A DNA stretch of 50,413 bases, from assembly GCA_937951625.1 (NCBI GenBank), contig CALFBP010000062.1, positions 1-50,413 on the forward strand, given 5' to 3'. This document shows, one piece after another, positions 1 through 8,529 of this stretch. Under the pieces are notes generated by a model that made no database searches, was not told the origin of the DNA, and saw only the letters and a list, made by a program, of their open reading frames with translations. The position numbers and the translations under genes are program-made. Position 1 is the stretch's first letter. Each line of letters opens with the position of its first letter. This DNA is from an uncultured Thermoguttaceae bacterium. GTDB lineage: Bacteria > Planctomycetota > Planctomycetia > Pirellulales > Thermoguttaceae.

Positions 1-1
1 C

Positions 2-1273
2 GTGTTGGCCTCGCCAGGCAAGCCCGGCGCGAACGAGCGGATTGGCTTGGGGATCATCGGCACGGGCCGCCGAGCACGGCAAATGTACGGAGAAATTGCC
101 GACGTCTGCAAGAGCGGCTGCCAAGTGGTGGCGGGCTGCGATATTTGGCCGCAAAAAGCCCGAGGGTATTTGAAATACTTCGAGCAGCATTTCCTCCATT
201 CGAGCGGCGGTAAGTTCGCCGTGTTTCAAGACTACCGGAAATTGCTCGAATCGCGTGATGTCGATGGGGTCATCATCGCGACCACCGAGCACTTCCGCGC
301 GTTGCCTTGTATCCACGCCTGTCAAGCCGGCAAAGACGTCTACGCCGAAAAACCGCTGTGCTTGACTATCCGCGAGGGTCGGGCGATCGTCCAAGCGGTG
401 CAGAAGTACAAGCGGGTGTTTCAGACCGGCACGCAACAGCGTTCCACGCCGCGAAACCGCGAAGCCGCCGAGTACATTCGCAATGGGCGGATCGGCAAGG
501 TCAAGACGGTGATTTGCCAGAACTGGGTGAGTTCGAGGCCGTACCGTGACTTCGCCACGGAGGTAGAGCCTGTGCCGGAGGGGCTGGATTGGGACCGGTG
601 GTGCGGGCCTGCCGAGCTCGTTCCCTTCAGCATGAACGTCTACTTAACCTACAACAACCCAGGCTGGCACAACATCTCCGAGTTCTCGGGCGGCTGGGTG
701 CTCAATGCCGGTTCCCACGCCTTGGATTGCGTGCAATGGGCCCTCGACGCCGACGATACCGGCCCGGTGGAGGTCTGGGCGGAAAACAAGTCCTGGGACG
801 CGAAAGTCACCTACCGCTACGCCAACGGCGTGGAGTTGAGACTCGAACACCCGTGCTCTCCGATGGGCATTACCGTTCCCCCGTCTAACGAGTCGCCCGC
901 GGAACCCGCCTCGGTGTTCGGGGCGATCTTCATCGGCGATAAAGGCACGCTGTTCATGCACCGTGGCCGATTCAACACCAAACCCATTTCTATCTCCAAA
1001 GAGCCGATCCGCGACAGCGATCTCCACCTCGACCGTAGCGACCACCACTTGCGGAATTGGGTCGAATGCATGAGGTCGCGTCAAAAACCTATTGCCCACG
1101 AGGAGATTGGCCACCGGTCTTGCACCGTATGTCACTTGGCGAACATTGCACGCTGGACGGGTCGCAAACTCCGCTGGGATCCCGTTCAGGAAATCTTTTC
1201 AGACGACGCCGAGGCCAACACGTATCTCGTGCGTCCGCAACGGAAAGGTTACGAAATCCCCAAAGACATCTGA
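2..1273 (+). CDS. Gfo/Idh/MocA family oxidoreductase, 5' end cut by window
   Basis: NAD(P)-dependent oxidoreductase fold, probably acting on a sugar or inositol-like substrate that the sequence does not identify. The visible part opens with a short linker and then the Rossmann nucleotide-binding motif GIIGTGRRARQ (about residues 17-27). The family's EKPLCLT motif lies near residue 116, and GSHALDCVQWAL near residue 237 supplies the usual catalytic-region histidine. The C-terminal alpha/beta domain is complete and ends in TGA. The open frame runs to the window edge and the first residues (LASPGKPGANE) look like the end of a Tat signal region, so the real start is almost certainly upstream. Secretion is therefore inferred, not seen. 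The next gene begins 178 bases downstream behind its own promoter, so this gene is probably the last of its own unit. Confidence 0.85.
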   Translation: MLASPGKPGANERIGLGIIGTGRRARQMYGEIADVCKSGCQVVAGCDIWPQKARGYLKYFEQHFLHSSGGKFAVFQDYRKLLESRDVDGVIIATTEHFRALPCIHACQAGKDVYAEKPLCLTIREGRAIVQAVQKYKRVFQTGTQQRSTPRNREAAEYIRNGRIGKVKTVICQNWVSSRPYRDFATEVEPVPEGLDWDRWCGPAELVPFSMNVYLTYNNPGWHNISEFSGGWVLNAGSHALDCVQWALDADDTGPVEVWAENKSWDAKVTYRYANGVELRLEHPCSPMGITVPPSNESPAEPASVFGAIFIGDKGTLFMHRGRFNTKPISISKEPIRDSDLHLDRSDHHLRNWVECMRSRQKPIAHEEIGHRSCTVCHLANIARWTGRKLRWDPVQEIFSDDAEANTYLVRPQRKGYEIPKDI

Positions 1274-1292
1274 TCTGGCCACGGCCGGACGA

Positions 1293-1321
1293 TTGGCAAC
1301 GAAGAAGACCGAGGTTATACT
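1293..1321 (+). promoter_or_regulatory. sigma70-like promoter for the TPR-CRTAC1 pair
   Basis: TTGGCA at 1293-1298 (5/6 to the -35 consensus) and TATACT at 1316-1321 (5/6 to the -10 consensus) are separated by exactly 17 bases. The element lies in the short spacer after the oxidoreductase stop and about 130 bases before the TPR gene start. Prediction only; no transcription start is known. Confidence 0.55.
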
Positions 1322-1451
1322 GCCAGCGTGTGGGACCTTGTTGCTTTGCCCCGATTTCTGGAGGCGGTGCGAAGGTTCCTGGGCTGGTTGACATCTTCTC
1401 TTGGCCGCTACGGACAGTCCCGGCCAGTCGCGGTCCCTCGATGATCGTCAA

Positions 1452-2870
1452 ATGAGGAATGCCGCTCTCATGCGTCGGCTTTTCTCCGCTCGTGAGGTTC
1501 CGACTTGGGTCGCGCTCGCGGTGGTCGCCGCGACGGCTTGGACCGCCGGACTCGTGCTAGCGCGCTATGGGTGGGAAGCGGGAGTTGGGCTGCCAGAGGC
1601 GATCTATCTGACCGAGGTTGCCGGACTGCCCCTGCCGACGTTGGCGGAAGATCTGAACCCGGAGTATCGGGCATTGGCCGAAGAGGCCAAACAAGCTGTT
1701 GCTCGCGTGCTGGCCGAGTACCCCCATGATGTCCAAGCGGTGGCGGCGTTGGCGCACCTCCATAACCTCGCGCACGACGACGCTGGCGAGGTGGTCTGTT
1801 GGCAGCGCTGCCTGGAATTGGACGCAGATTTCCTTCCCGCGTACTCCAGTCTGGCGATGCGTGCCGCCAACCGTGGCGAGTACCAGGAAGCCGAACAGCT
1901 CTTGCGGCGGGCGATGGCGGTGCCAGGCGCTGTTGGGAGTTTTGCGGGAACGCTGGCCTCCGTGTTGTCTGACCAAGGTAGGTTCCGCGAGGCCGCAAGC
2001 GTATTGGAAGACTCGCTGGCAAGCTACCCGCCCACGGCTGCACAGCTCATCGCGCTCGGCGAAGCCTATTTGCGGCTCGACGAGTTCAACAAGGCCAAGG
2101 ACCAATTCCAAAGAGCGCTACGCATCGACCGGTCCTCGACGCGTGCTCATCACGGGCTGGCCCAGGCCCTTGCCCGCCTCGGACAAAAGGAACAGGCCGA
2201 CAAGCATCGGGCGGAAATGACGCGCCTGAAGCGACTGGAAAACCAATCGAAAAGAAAGAATCTGGATGAAGCGGGCGAGCAACAAGGCGATAGAATTTTC
2301 GCACCTAAATTCGTGGCTGACCTTCTGACAATGATTGCCGCGGTGTACGGGTCGCATGAGCGTAGCGACGAGGCCGAGCGGCATCTGCGACGGGCCGCCC
2401 AGCTTTGGCCGGAGCACACGGGGTGCCGCGCCGCCCTCGCCGATCTGTATGGTCAGCAAGGGCGGCTGGCCGAGGCCCTGGCCGTGGTGGAAGAACTCCG
2501 CCAAATCGAGCCTGAACAACCCGCTCACCTGAAGACTTTGGGCATTCTTTTGGGCCGGTTGGCACGTTGGGAGGAGGCGGAAAAAGCCTTCCGAGAACTG
2601 TGCGCGATGGCCACGGACAGCGCCGTCGGTTACGCCGGACTGGCCGAAATTTACCTTCGCAGCGGCAAGAACCTGCCCCTGGCCAGACTGCTGGCGGCCA
2701 AAGCGGCGGATCTCGAACCTAGCGCGTGGAACTTCTTCGTCCAAGGCTCGATCTGCGAGCAACTCGGCGACCGACGAGGCGCCCGATTGGCCCTACGAAA
2801 GGCCGTGACCTTGGAGCCTCGCAACCCCCGGTACCGCCAACTCTATTCGGCGTTGATGGAGAAAGAGTGA
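1452..2870 (+). CDS. Membrane-anchored TPR protein
   Basis: A 472-residue protein with one N-terminal hydrophobic segment (about residues 17-36, after a basic MRNAALMRRLF start), so it is likely anchored in the inner membrane with the rest outside the cytoplasm. The remainder is a solenoid of tetratricopeptide repeats. Clear units include YSSLAMRAANRGEYQEAEQL, LIALGEAYLRLDEFNKAKDQ and a C-terminal block ending QLGDRRGARLALRKAVTLEP. TPRs bind partner proteins; no catalytic motif is seen. The open frame extends to a TTG at 1401, but ATG at 1452 (or ATG at 1470, preceded by GAGG) sits better before the anchor. The stop is one base before the ATG of the CRTAC1 gene, so the two are surely co-transcribed and probably work together. 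Confidence 0.8.
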   Translation: MRNAALMRRLFSAREVPTWVALAVVAATAWTAGLVLARYGWEAGVGLPEAIYLTEVAGLPLPTLAEDLNPEYRALAEEAKQAVARVLAEYPHDVQAVAALAHLHNLAHDDAGEVVCWQRCLELDADFLPAYSSLAMRAANRGEYQEAEQLLRRAMAVPGAVGSFAGTLASVLSDQGRFREAASVLEDSLASYPPTAAQLIALGEAYLRLDEFNKAKDQFQRALRIDRSSTRAHHGLAQALARLGQKEQADKHRAEMTRLKRLENQSKRKNLDEAGEQQGDRIFAPKFVADLLTMIAAVYGSHERSDEAERHLRRAAQLWPEHTGCRAALADLYGQQGRLAEALAVVEELRQIEPEQPAHLKTLGILLGRLARWEEAEKAFRELCAMATDSAVGYAGLAEIYLRSGKNLPLARLLAAKAADLEPSAWNFFVQGSICEQLGDRRGARLALRKAVTLEPRNPRYRQLYSALMEKE

Positions 2871-2871
2871 T

Positions 2872-4785
2872 ATGCGCAGGCGGAACGGGCGGCCGCTCGT
2901 GGTCGCCATGACTGCGATTGGGGTTGGCTTGACCGCGGCGGCTTGCGGGGCGCTGTTTCTTATCTTGCGAGATTTGCAAATGCACCCAAGGTCAAGCCAG
3001 GGCGCCCGGCCGCCGGAGACCGGCGCCAGTCCCTCGACCCCAGTTGCAGTCAAAGCTCGCCCCGACTCGGGAGGTCCCGGTGGTCCGCCGGTTCGCGGAA
3101 AGGGATCCCTCCCGACTAGCTCCGGTAGTAGGGGAACGGGCCAGGGCGATTCTTGGGCGGGACCGATTTTGTTGCGGGACGTTACGCGGCAGACGGGCAT
3201 CACCTTTCGACACACCCACGGCGGTTCCGGAAAACAATACATCGTCGAGACGGTGACCACCGGCTTGGCTACTTTCGATTACGATGGCGATGGCCTGATC
3301 GATGTCTATTTTCCCAACGGCAGGCCGCTGCCGGACACCCCAGCCCGGATGCCCGCTCGGAACGCGCTGTATCGCAATCTCGGCCAGTTTCGCTTTCTCG
3401 ACGTGACCGATACGGCCGGCGTTGGCGACGCTGGCTACGGCATGGGATGCGCCGTGGGCGACTACGACGATGACGGCCACCCCGATCTGTACGTGAGCAA
3501 CTTCGGTCCGAATGTCCTCTACCACAATAACGGCGACGGGACGTTCACGGACGTGACCGCCCAGGCCGGCGTGGGCCGCGGGAACAGGGTGGGAGCGGGC
3601 GTCTGTTTTTTGGACATGGACGGTGATGGCGACCTCGACCTGTTCGCCGCCAATTACGTCCAATTCACCTACGATCGTCCTGCCACGCGATACTATGGCG
3701 GCTATCTCCGATATCCTGGCCCACGCGAATTCGAGCCCGAACACCCTAACCTATTCCGCAACCAAGGCGACGGCACGTTCACTGACGTGAGTCTTTCGTC
3801 CGGCGTGGCGGCCGTTGCTGGCACGGGCATGGGTTTGGTCGCCGGCGACTTCGATAACGATGGCGACATCGACCTTTTCGTCGCCAATGACTTGGACGCC
3901 AATTCCTTCTTTCGAAACGAGGGGAACGGCCAATTTCGGGAAGCCGCCGTGGAGGTTGGCCTCGCCTACAACTTCGAGGCTGGGGCCACGGGAAGCATGG
4001 GGGCTGATTGCGGCGATTACGACAACAACGGCTGGCTCGACATCTTCATGACCACCTATCAGGCCGAATTGCCCTGCCTGTTCAAAAACCTCGGTCATGG
4101 CTTGTTCGAGGACGTGACCACCCGGGCCAATGCAGGTGTGGAAACGCTCCCTTACGTCAACTGGGGTTGCGGGCTGGTCGATTTCGATAACGACGGCTAC
4201 AAGGACCTCTATATCGGCAACGGCCACCTCGAGGACTTCATCGACAAGATCGACCGCTCCACCGCCTATGCGCCAGGAAATACGCTTTTGAAAAACCTTG
4301 GCGATGGCCGCTTTGTGAATGTCACGGCGACGGCGGGCGATGGCATGTTGGTTCGCGGCAGCACCCGTGGCGTGGCCTTCGAGGACCTAGACAACGACGG
4401 TTGGATCGATGTCGTGATCCTCCATTCCTCCGCGCCGGCCGCCGTGTTACGAAATGAAACGCAAAACGGCAACCATTGGATTCAACTGAAACTCTGCGGT
4501 GTAAAGACGAACCGCGACGGGGTGGGGGCTCGCGTACGGTTGGTAGCCGGCGACCTGACGCAAATCGACGAGGTCCACAGCGGCCGCGGCTATCAGAGCC
4601 ATTGGGGCTCGCGTCTCCACTTCGGCCTGGGCAAACGCGACCGCGTCGACCGCTTGGAAGTCCGCTGGATCGGTGGCGGCGTCGATGTGTTCGAAGACCT
4701 CCCCGTGGACCGCCTGATCACGCTCTTCGAGGGAGCACAATCAGTATCAGCCGGCGCGGGCCGTGACGGGGCACCGCTGAAGTAG
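2872..4785 (+). CDS. CRTAC1-like protein: FG-GAP/VCBS propeller with C-terminal ASPIC/UnbV domain
   Basis: A 637-residue exported protein. A basic start and hydrophobic segment (about 9-32) form a signal anchor, and a Pro/Gly-rich linker follows. At least seven FG-GAP/VCBS units then carry Ca-binding DxDxDG-type loops, for example FDYDGDGLIDVYF, GDYDDDGHPDLYV, LDMDGDGDLDLFA, GDFDNDGDIDLFV, GDYDNNGWLDIFM, VDFDNDGYKDLYI and EDLDNDGWIDVVI. The C-terminus (NRDGVGARVRLVAGD, then SGRGYQSHWGSRLHFGLG) matches the ASPIC/UnbV domain typical of CRTAC1 proteins. Such proteins are abundant in planctomycetes, but their biochemical role is not established. It lies one base downstream of the TPR gene, the common TPR-CRTAC1 pairing of this phylum. 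Confidence 0.9.
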   Translation: MRRRNGRPLVVAMTAIGVGLTAAACGALFLILRDLQMHPRSSQGARPPETGASPSTPVAVKARPDSGGPGGPPVRGKGSLPTSSGSRGTGQGDSWAGPILLRDVTRQTGITFRHTHGGSGKQYIVETVTTGLATFDYDGDGLIDVYFPNGRPLPDTPARMPARNALYRNLGQFRFLDVTDTAGVGDAGYGMGCAVGDYDDDGHPDLYVSNFGPNVLYHNNGDGTFTDVTAQAGVGRGNRVGAGVCFLDMDGDGDLDLFAANYVQFTYDRPATRYYGGYLRYPGPREFEPEHPNLFRNQGDGTFTDVSLSSGVAAVAGTGMGLVAGDFDNDGDIDLFVANDLDANSFFRNEGNGQFREAAVEVGLAYNFEAGATGSMGADCGDYDNNGWLDIFMTTYQAELPCLFKNLGHGLFEDVTTRANAGVETLPYVNWGCGLVDFDNDGYKDLYIGNGHLEDFIDKIDRSTAYAPGNTLLKNLGDGRFVNVTATAGDGMLVRGSTRGVAFEDLDNDGWIDVVILHSSAPAAVLRNETQNGNHWIQLKLCGVKTNRDGVGARVRLVAGDLTQIDEVHSGRGYQSHWGSRLHFGLGKRDRVDRLEVRWIGGGVDVFEDLPVDRLITLFEGAQSVSAGAGRDGAPLK

Positions 4786-4891
4786 CGGGGGCAGGCCCCG
4801 AACGCCGCCCGCGACTTGGGCGAAACGTAAGCGTTCACGGGCTGCTGGACGCCGAGAGAAGCAATCTCCGTGAATGCCCCCGTGAAACGCA

Positions 4892-4921
4892 ACCGGCCGC
4901 GATCACTCTCTCGCGGCCGGT
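4892..4921. terminator. GC-rich hairpin, likely terminator between convergent genes
   Basis: An 11-bp perfect stem (ACCGGCCGCGA at 4892-4902 with TCGCGGCCGGT at 4911-4921) and an 8-base loop lie between the ends of the convergent CRTAC1 and DUF1559 genes. There is no long T-run on either side (the minus-strand side has only GTTTC), so it is a hairpin-type terminator at best, possibly bidirectional. Confidence 0.5.
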
Positions 4922-4960
4922 CGGGTTCGAATACGGAGACGTCAGGAAGGCATCCCCCAG

Positions 4961-6079
4961 TTATTGCTGGCGGCCCTCGCCGCCATCCTTGGAGCCCATC
5001 GCGCCCCAGACGCCAAACGGGCTTGGCCCTTGGGTGACACTGGCGGCCGCCGGGTTCCCAGCGTCGATCGTTTCACTGATGAACCGGCACGAACCGTCAA
5101 GCATCATCGCGTTGACACCACCGGGGTGCCGACTGTCGGGGGGAAGGATGTGTTCGCTGCCCCATTCGGACCAGCCATTGGTTGCTCCGATACTGTTAGG
5201 CGGGAGGATGGTGTTGAACCCCATCACGACCATCGTTCCCCAACCATAGTGAACACCGCGCAAGCAGTCACCTCGCGATCCACCGATGATCAGGTTGCCT
5301 TGTTTTTGTTGGAGAGTTTCCAGAGCCGAACCGGCGTCGCCCATCGATCGCCAATCGCCCCAGTTGATGTATCCCCCGTGGATCTCATTGTTCTGGTACC
5401 TGTTGTTGACCACCTGTTCGCTCATGGCGAGCGTGTTCGAGGTGCCGTCGATGATGTCGGCCACCTTGAAGAAGGTCTTGAAACCGAAGGCGCCACGGGG
5501 CCTGCGCCCGCCGGCAAAGCCCTCGCCCGTGTCGAACGCCGAGTCGCCATTGCAGAAGTTGTAGTTCGTATCGCCCTGCCACCAGTAAATCTGACCGTTG
5601 TCGGTGGTCTTGCCAGCGGCGGCGTCGGACGGGCAGAGCAGCATCGGCGGTTGCGCATGGTGCGGTTGGAAATTCCAGCCATACCACGGCACCGGCCCCC
5701 ACGCCGGATACGGCGGATTGGCTTGCGGCGAAGTCCATTGTTGATACAACGCCTGCTGCTCCATAAAGGGCAACAAAACCACCAAACCGCTTAAGCAACC
5801 GTAGTTCGTTGTTTGATACGACGCCGGATCTTGGCAACCACCGGGCCAGTCTCGGCAGTCCGTCCCCTGGCCTAAGCTGGGGAAACTATTGTAGGCACTG
5901 TGGTAATTGTGGAGTGCCAGACCCAACTGTTTCAGATTGTTGGTGCATTGCGACCGGCGAGCAGCCTCCCGGGCGGCCTGCACGGCGGGCAACAACAATG
6001 CGATCAGAATGCCAATAATGGCAATCACCACCAGGAGCTCTACCAACGTAAAGCCCCTTCGCCAAAAAAAACGCCTCAT
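4961..6079 (-). CDS. DUF1559 protein with prepilin-type N-terminus
   Basis: A 372-residue protein starting with a short basic leader, the prepilin cleavage/methylation motif [20 protein letters not shown], and the family block [20 protein letters not shown]. The C-terminus has the planctomycete signature [24 protein letters not shown] (the H-x9-DG region). Planctomycetes carry many such pseudopilin-like paralogues, which are presumed processed by a prepilin peptidase and displayed at the cell envelope; their function is unknown. The start is fixed by an excellent Shine-Dalgarno (TTAAGGAGG on the minus strand, 6087-6095) seven bases upstream. No pilus-assembly genes lie nearby. A second paralogue sits at 23.3-24.3 kb with a similar upstream element. 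Confidence 0.92.
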   Translation of the reverse strand: MRRFFWRRGFTLVELLVVIAIIGILIALLLPAVQAAREAARRSQCTNNLKQLGLALHNYHSAYNSFPSLGQGTDCRDWPGGCQDPASYQTTNYGCLSGLVVLLPFMEQQALYQQWTSPQANPPYPAWGPVPWYGWNFQPHHAQPPMLLCPSDAAAGKTTDNGQIYWWQGDTNYNFCNGDSAFDTGEGFAGGRRPRGAFGFKTFFKVADIIDGTSNTLAMSEQVVNNRYQNNEIHGGYINWGDWRSMGDAGSALETLQQKQGNLIIGGSRGDCLRGVHYGWGTMVVMGFNTILPPNSIGATNGWSEWGSEHILPPDSRHPGGVNAMMLDGSCRFISETIDAGNPAAASVTQGPSPFGVWGAMGSKDGGEGRQQ

Positions 6080-6171
6080 AGCAAAGCCTCCTTAAGGATT
6101 GAAGAAGGGAAACCTGCCGCAACGAGAATGCGCTGATAAGTGCGGTTCACCAAACCCATTGATTTAACGGT

Positions 6172-6199
6172 AGTTTAATTTTTCGGGGGACGATGTCAA
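6172..6199 (-). promoter_or_regulatory. Promoter-like element of the first DUF1559 gene
   Basis: On the minus strand TTGACA (6194-6199) and TAAACT (6172-6177) are 16 bases apart, within an AT-rich stretch about 95 bases before the start codon. The -35 lies in the 10-mer TTACTTGACA, which is nearly repeated upstream of the second DUF1559 gene (TTACTTGACT at 23043-23052). The shared sequence makes a real promoter more likely. Confidence 0.5.
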
Positions 6200-6284
6200 G
6201 TAAATTAATCGTCATGAGACGATCTTTTTCCCCACGCGCGATTCCCCGCACGCGCAAGTCGCTCGATGCGGAATGACCCAGATA

Positions 6285-6321
6285 CCATCAAATAGTGGTA
6301 TTAAATACCACCATGTGATGG
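6285..6321. repeat. 37-base near-perfect palindrome (operator-like or hairpin)
   Basis: Symmetric about base 6303. The outer arms are CCATCA (6285-6290) and TGATGG (6316-6321). The inner arms are GTGGTATT (6295-6302) and AATACCAC (6304-6311). Between them, two of four positions also pair, giving 16 of 18 complementary pairs around a single central base. No T-run follows and no gene ends nearby, so a protein-binding site in the divergent promoter region is more likely than a terminator. No cognate regulator is visible. Confidence 0.6.
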
Positions 6322-6740
6322 GGTCGTTCCTACCTCCCGGCGTTGGCGAAATTTGTGTCGGGTGTTCAAGGAGGAGTAGGTCGGGAACCGCTTTCCAACC
6401 ATGCACCGCAGCGTCGCTGCCTTGTATGGCCGAGAGCGGTCGGGGTGGAGCCACGATTTATGAAACCAGTTGGGCAAGCGTGATGGGCGTCGGCCGCCCG
6501 CCACGAATGGGTTGAGCACAACGAATCTCCGCGCCGCGGGCTCGACTGAAAAAGCGATTGGCATTTCAGTGGGGTGAGCCAAAGGGAGGCCAGATCGCGA
6601 AACAAACAAAAAGCGGCCGGCGTTATACAACTTTTGGGTGAAATCATATAGATCAATAGACCGTGGAACGCATGTCATAGTGCCATAGCCAGTCTGGTAG
6701 CCCCGGAGGAAACGCCCGACCAGGGCGAAACTGCGGCTAA

Positions 6741-6769
6741 TTGACCCGCAACCAATCCTCCGCTAGACT
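6741..6769 (+). promoter_or_regulatory. sigma70-like promoter for lipoprotein-TPR pair
   Basis: TTGACC (6741-6746, 5/6) and TAGACT (6764-6769, 4/6) have a 17-base spacer, about 75 bases before the lipoprotein start. Prediction only. Confidence 0.5.
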
Positions 6770-6843
6770 CAGCGATAATTCAGTCCGGGCGCATCTCGTG
6801 ACGATCGCCGGTACAGGGAAATCTTTGGTGAAAGGGCTCGACG

Positions 6844-7041
6844 GTGAAGCGACTCGCGCGGTTCCTGCTGGTTCTCCTACCGATGTGTTTGTTTGCTGCC
6901 GGGTGCGGAGGTTCCGCCGTAGATAAGAATCCCACGGATGCCGGCATCTCGAAGGAGAAGATGGAACAAATGACGAAGGAACGTCTGGAGGACATGCAGA
7001 AGGCGAAGATGATGATGAAGAAGACGCAGCCGCCCAAGTGA
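6844..7041 (+). CDS. Small lipoprotein, 65 residues
   Basis: A basic start (MKRLARF) and hydrophobic run lead to a lipobox-like FAAGC with the lipidated Cys near residue 21. The mature part is only about 45 residues, strongly charged and Met/Lys-rich (KMEQMTKERLEDMQKAKMMM), and is predicted to be helical. It starts with GTG, and its stop is three bases before the ATG of the TPR gene at 7045, so the two are co-transcribed. It is probably a membrane-surface accessory of the TPR protein, which is inference from position. No family is recognised. The lipobox and tight spacing argue that it is real despite its size. Confidence 0.7.
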   Translation: MKRLARFLLVLLPMCLFAAGCGGSAVDKNPTDAGISKEKMEQMTKERLEDMQKAKMMMKKTQPPK

Positions 7042-7044
7042 TCG

Positions 7045-8364
7045 ATGCAGTGGCGAAGTCGGCTGACTGCGGATACGCAGCAGGCCTCGCACAAGCAGCG
7101 TGCGGGGCGATGGATCGCCTTGTTGGCGACGGCGGCGCTTGCCGGGCTGGGCGGGTTTTATAGTGCCCATTTTGTATGGAGGGCTGATGCGCCTGCCGTC
7201 GTCACCATGGCGGGACCGAGTCCGATCACAGAAGGGCCTTCGTCTGATGACGACAAGTCCGGCCGCACCGCTCCGCGAGATCGCTTTGCTCAGTCGTCGC
7301 CCCTTGAGAATCTCGCCGGCGTGGGTGATCCCTGCTCGCCTCTTCCCACCACTCCCCAATCTCTTTTGGAAGAGGCGACGCGGGTGACCGAGGCACTCGC
7401 TCAAGCCTTTGCAGACGAGCCGGATGCGCTGGAAGTCGGCGCGCGTCTGCTGCACTGGTTCGGTCGATCGAAGCAAGCGGTCGAGTTGTGGGAGGAGTGC
7501 CTTCGGCTCGATCCTGAGTATGCTCATGCGCACGCGGGTCTGGGTATGGTGGCGGCGGCTCAGGAAGATCACGCCAAGGCGGTGACTTATTTGCGCAAGG
7601 CAGTCGACCTCCAACCAGGAAATTTCCCGGCGCGGGCCTCTCTCGCCAATTCCCTCATCGCCACGAATCAGTCCAAGGAGGCGATCGCGGTCCTCGAAGA
7701 TGCTCAGCGGCGCGACCCCCGCTCGCAAGGCTTTTTTCTCTTAGGGCAGGCTTATACGCAAATCGGGGAACTGGAAAAGGCCCGCGAGAATTTCGAGGCG
7801 GCGATTCAAAAATATCCAGAGTACGGCGAGGCCTATTACCGGCTGGCGACCGTGTACGCCCGGTTGGGGCAACAGGAGAAGGCCCGGCAGGCGATTCAGA
7901 AGTCCCGGGAGTTGAAAGCAGAACAGCGACAGGACGAACGTGTGAAGAGGCAAGAGTACGACGACCTCGACGCCGCACGGCGTCGCGTGGCCGAGACCTA
8001 TACGGAGGCTGCTTCGATTTATTTCACCCGTAAGCGGCGTCGCGAGGCGGAACGGCTTTGGCGACGGGCCGCCCTTTTGGATGCGAAAAACATCGAGTGC
8101 CGGCAAGGATTGGCCTGGCTCTGTTGGGAGCAGCTTCGCGTGCCGGAGTCCATCTCTTGGTTGAAGGAACTGGCCGCCCTGCGCCCCAACGACGCCGCGA
8201 TCTGGTTCGAAATCGGCCGGATGCACGGGGAGTTGAACGAATTTGCCGAGGCCGCCGGGGCGTTAGGAAAAGCCGTTGAATTAGAACCTGGCAACGAAAA
8301 ATACCGCGCGGCCCACGAGTCGGCGAAAAAACAGGCAGCAGGCCGCACACCAAGCAACACGTAG
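7045..8364 (+). CDS. Membrane-anchored TPR protein
   Basis: A 439-residue protein with a hydrophobic anchor at about residues 22-43 following a Gln/Arg-rich start, then a low-complexity linker and a TPR array (for example AHAGLGMVAAAQEDHAKAVT, QGFFLLGQAYTQIGELEKAR, EAYYRLATVYARLGQQEKAR). A charged helical spacer (residues about 285-315) splits it into two TPR blocks, much like the TPR protein at 1452-2870, so the two are probably paralogues. The domain is expected to face the periplasm. It follows the small lipoprotein by three bases. A strong palindrome lies between it and the next gene, so it may end this transcript. Confidence 0.8.
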   Translation: MQWRSRLTADTQQASHKQRAGRWIALLATAALAGLGGFYSAHFVWRADAPAVVTMAGPSPITEGPSSDDDKSGRTAPRDRFAQSSPLENLAGVGDPCSPLPTTPQSLLEEATRVTEALAQAFADEPDALEVGARLLHWFGRSKQAVELWEECLRLDPEYAHAHAGLGMVAAAQEDHAKAVTYLRKAVDLQPGNFPARASLANSLIATNQSKEAIAVLEDAQRRDPRSQGFFLLGQAYTQIGELEKARENFEAAIQKYPEYGEAYYRLATVYARLGQQEKARQAIQKSRELKAEQRQDERVKRQEYDDLDAARRRVAETYTEAASIYFTRKRRREAERLWRRAALLDAKNIECRQGLAWLCWEQLRVPESISWLKELAALRPNDAAIWFEIGRMHGELNEFAEAAGALGKAVELEPGNEKYRAAHESAKKQAAGRTPSNT

Positions 8365-8421
8365 CGTGACGGGTTCGCTCCCATCTCGTGGCCCCAGAAA
8401 AAGGGTTGCCCCAGCGGAATT

Positions 8422-8441
8422 CCCCTCCCGATCGGGAGGGG
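8422..8441. terminator. 20-base perfect palindrome, possible terminator
   Basis: CCCCTCCC (8422-8429) and GGGAGGGG (8434-8441) flank GATC. As RNA this is an 8-bp GC stem with a tetraloop, 58 bases after the TPR gene stop. The following GTAAATCACGTTTTG has only a short T-run, so termination may be partial. It separates the lipoprotein-TPR unit from the duplicated DUF6057 module. Confidence 0.45.
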
Positions 8442-8529
8442 GTAAATCACGTTTTGGCAATCCGCCCGAGGCCCATCACGAATCGAAGTGGTTTCGTCGA
8501 GGACGCATTCCGCGGAGAGGATCGAGAGC

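Larger units (their letters stand above)
6080..6843. other. 764-base intergenic region between divergent genes
   Basis: No convincing gene. It holds the DUF1559 promoter near the left end, a 37-base near-perfect palindrome at 6285-6321, and a sigma70-like promoter at 6741-6769 for the lipoprotein gene. A minus-strand open frame at 6301-6678 has no recognisable domain, no Shine-Dalgarno and an unusual composition. It may be a stretch of intergenic repeat rather than a gene. Confidence 0.6.

Noticed and set aside
4961-6079. DUF1559 proteins as part of a type II secretion or type IV pilus locus
   Set aside because: The N-terminal motif fits, but no assembly ATPase, prepilin peptidase or secretin lies nearby. 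They are annotated only as pseudopilin-like.
6301-6678. 125-residue minus-strand open frame in the large intergenic region
   Set aside because: No Shine-Dalgarno, no domain and odd composition; it also spans half of the 37-base palindrome. It may belong to an intergenic repeat, so it is not called as a gene.
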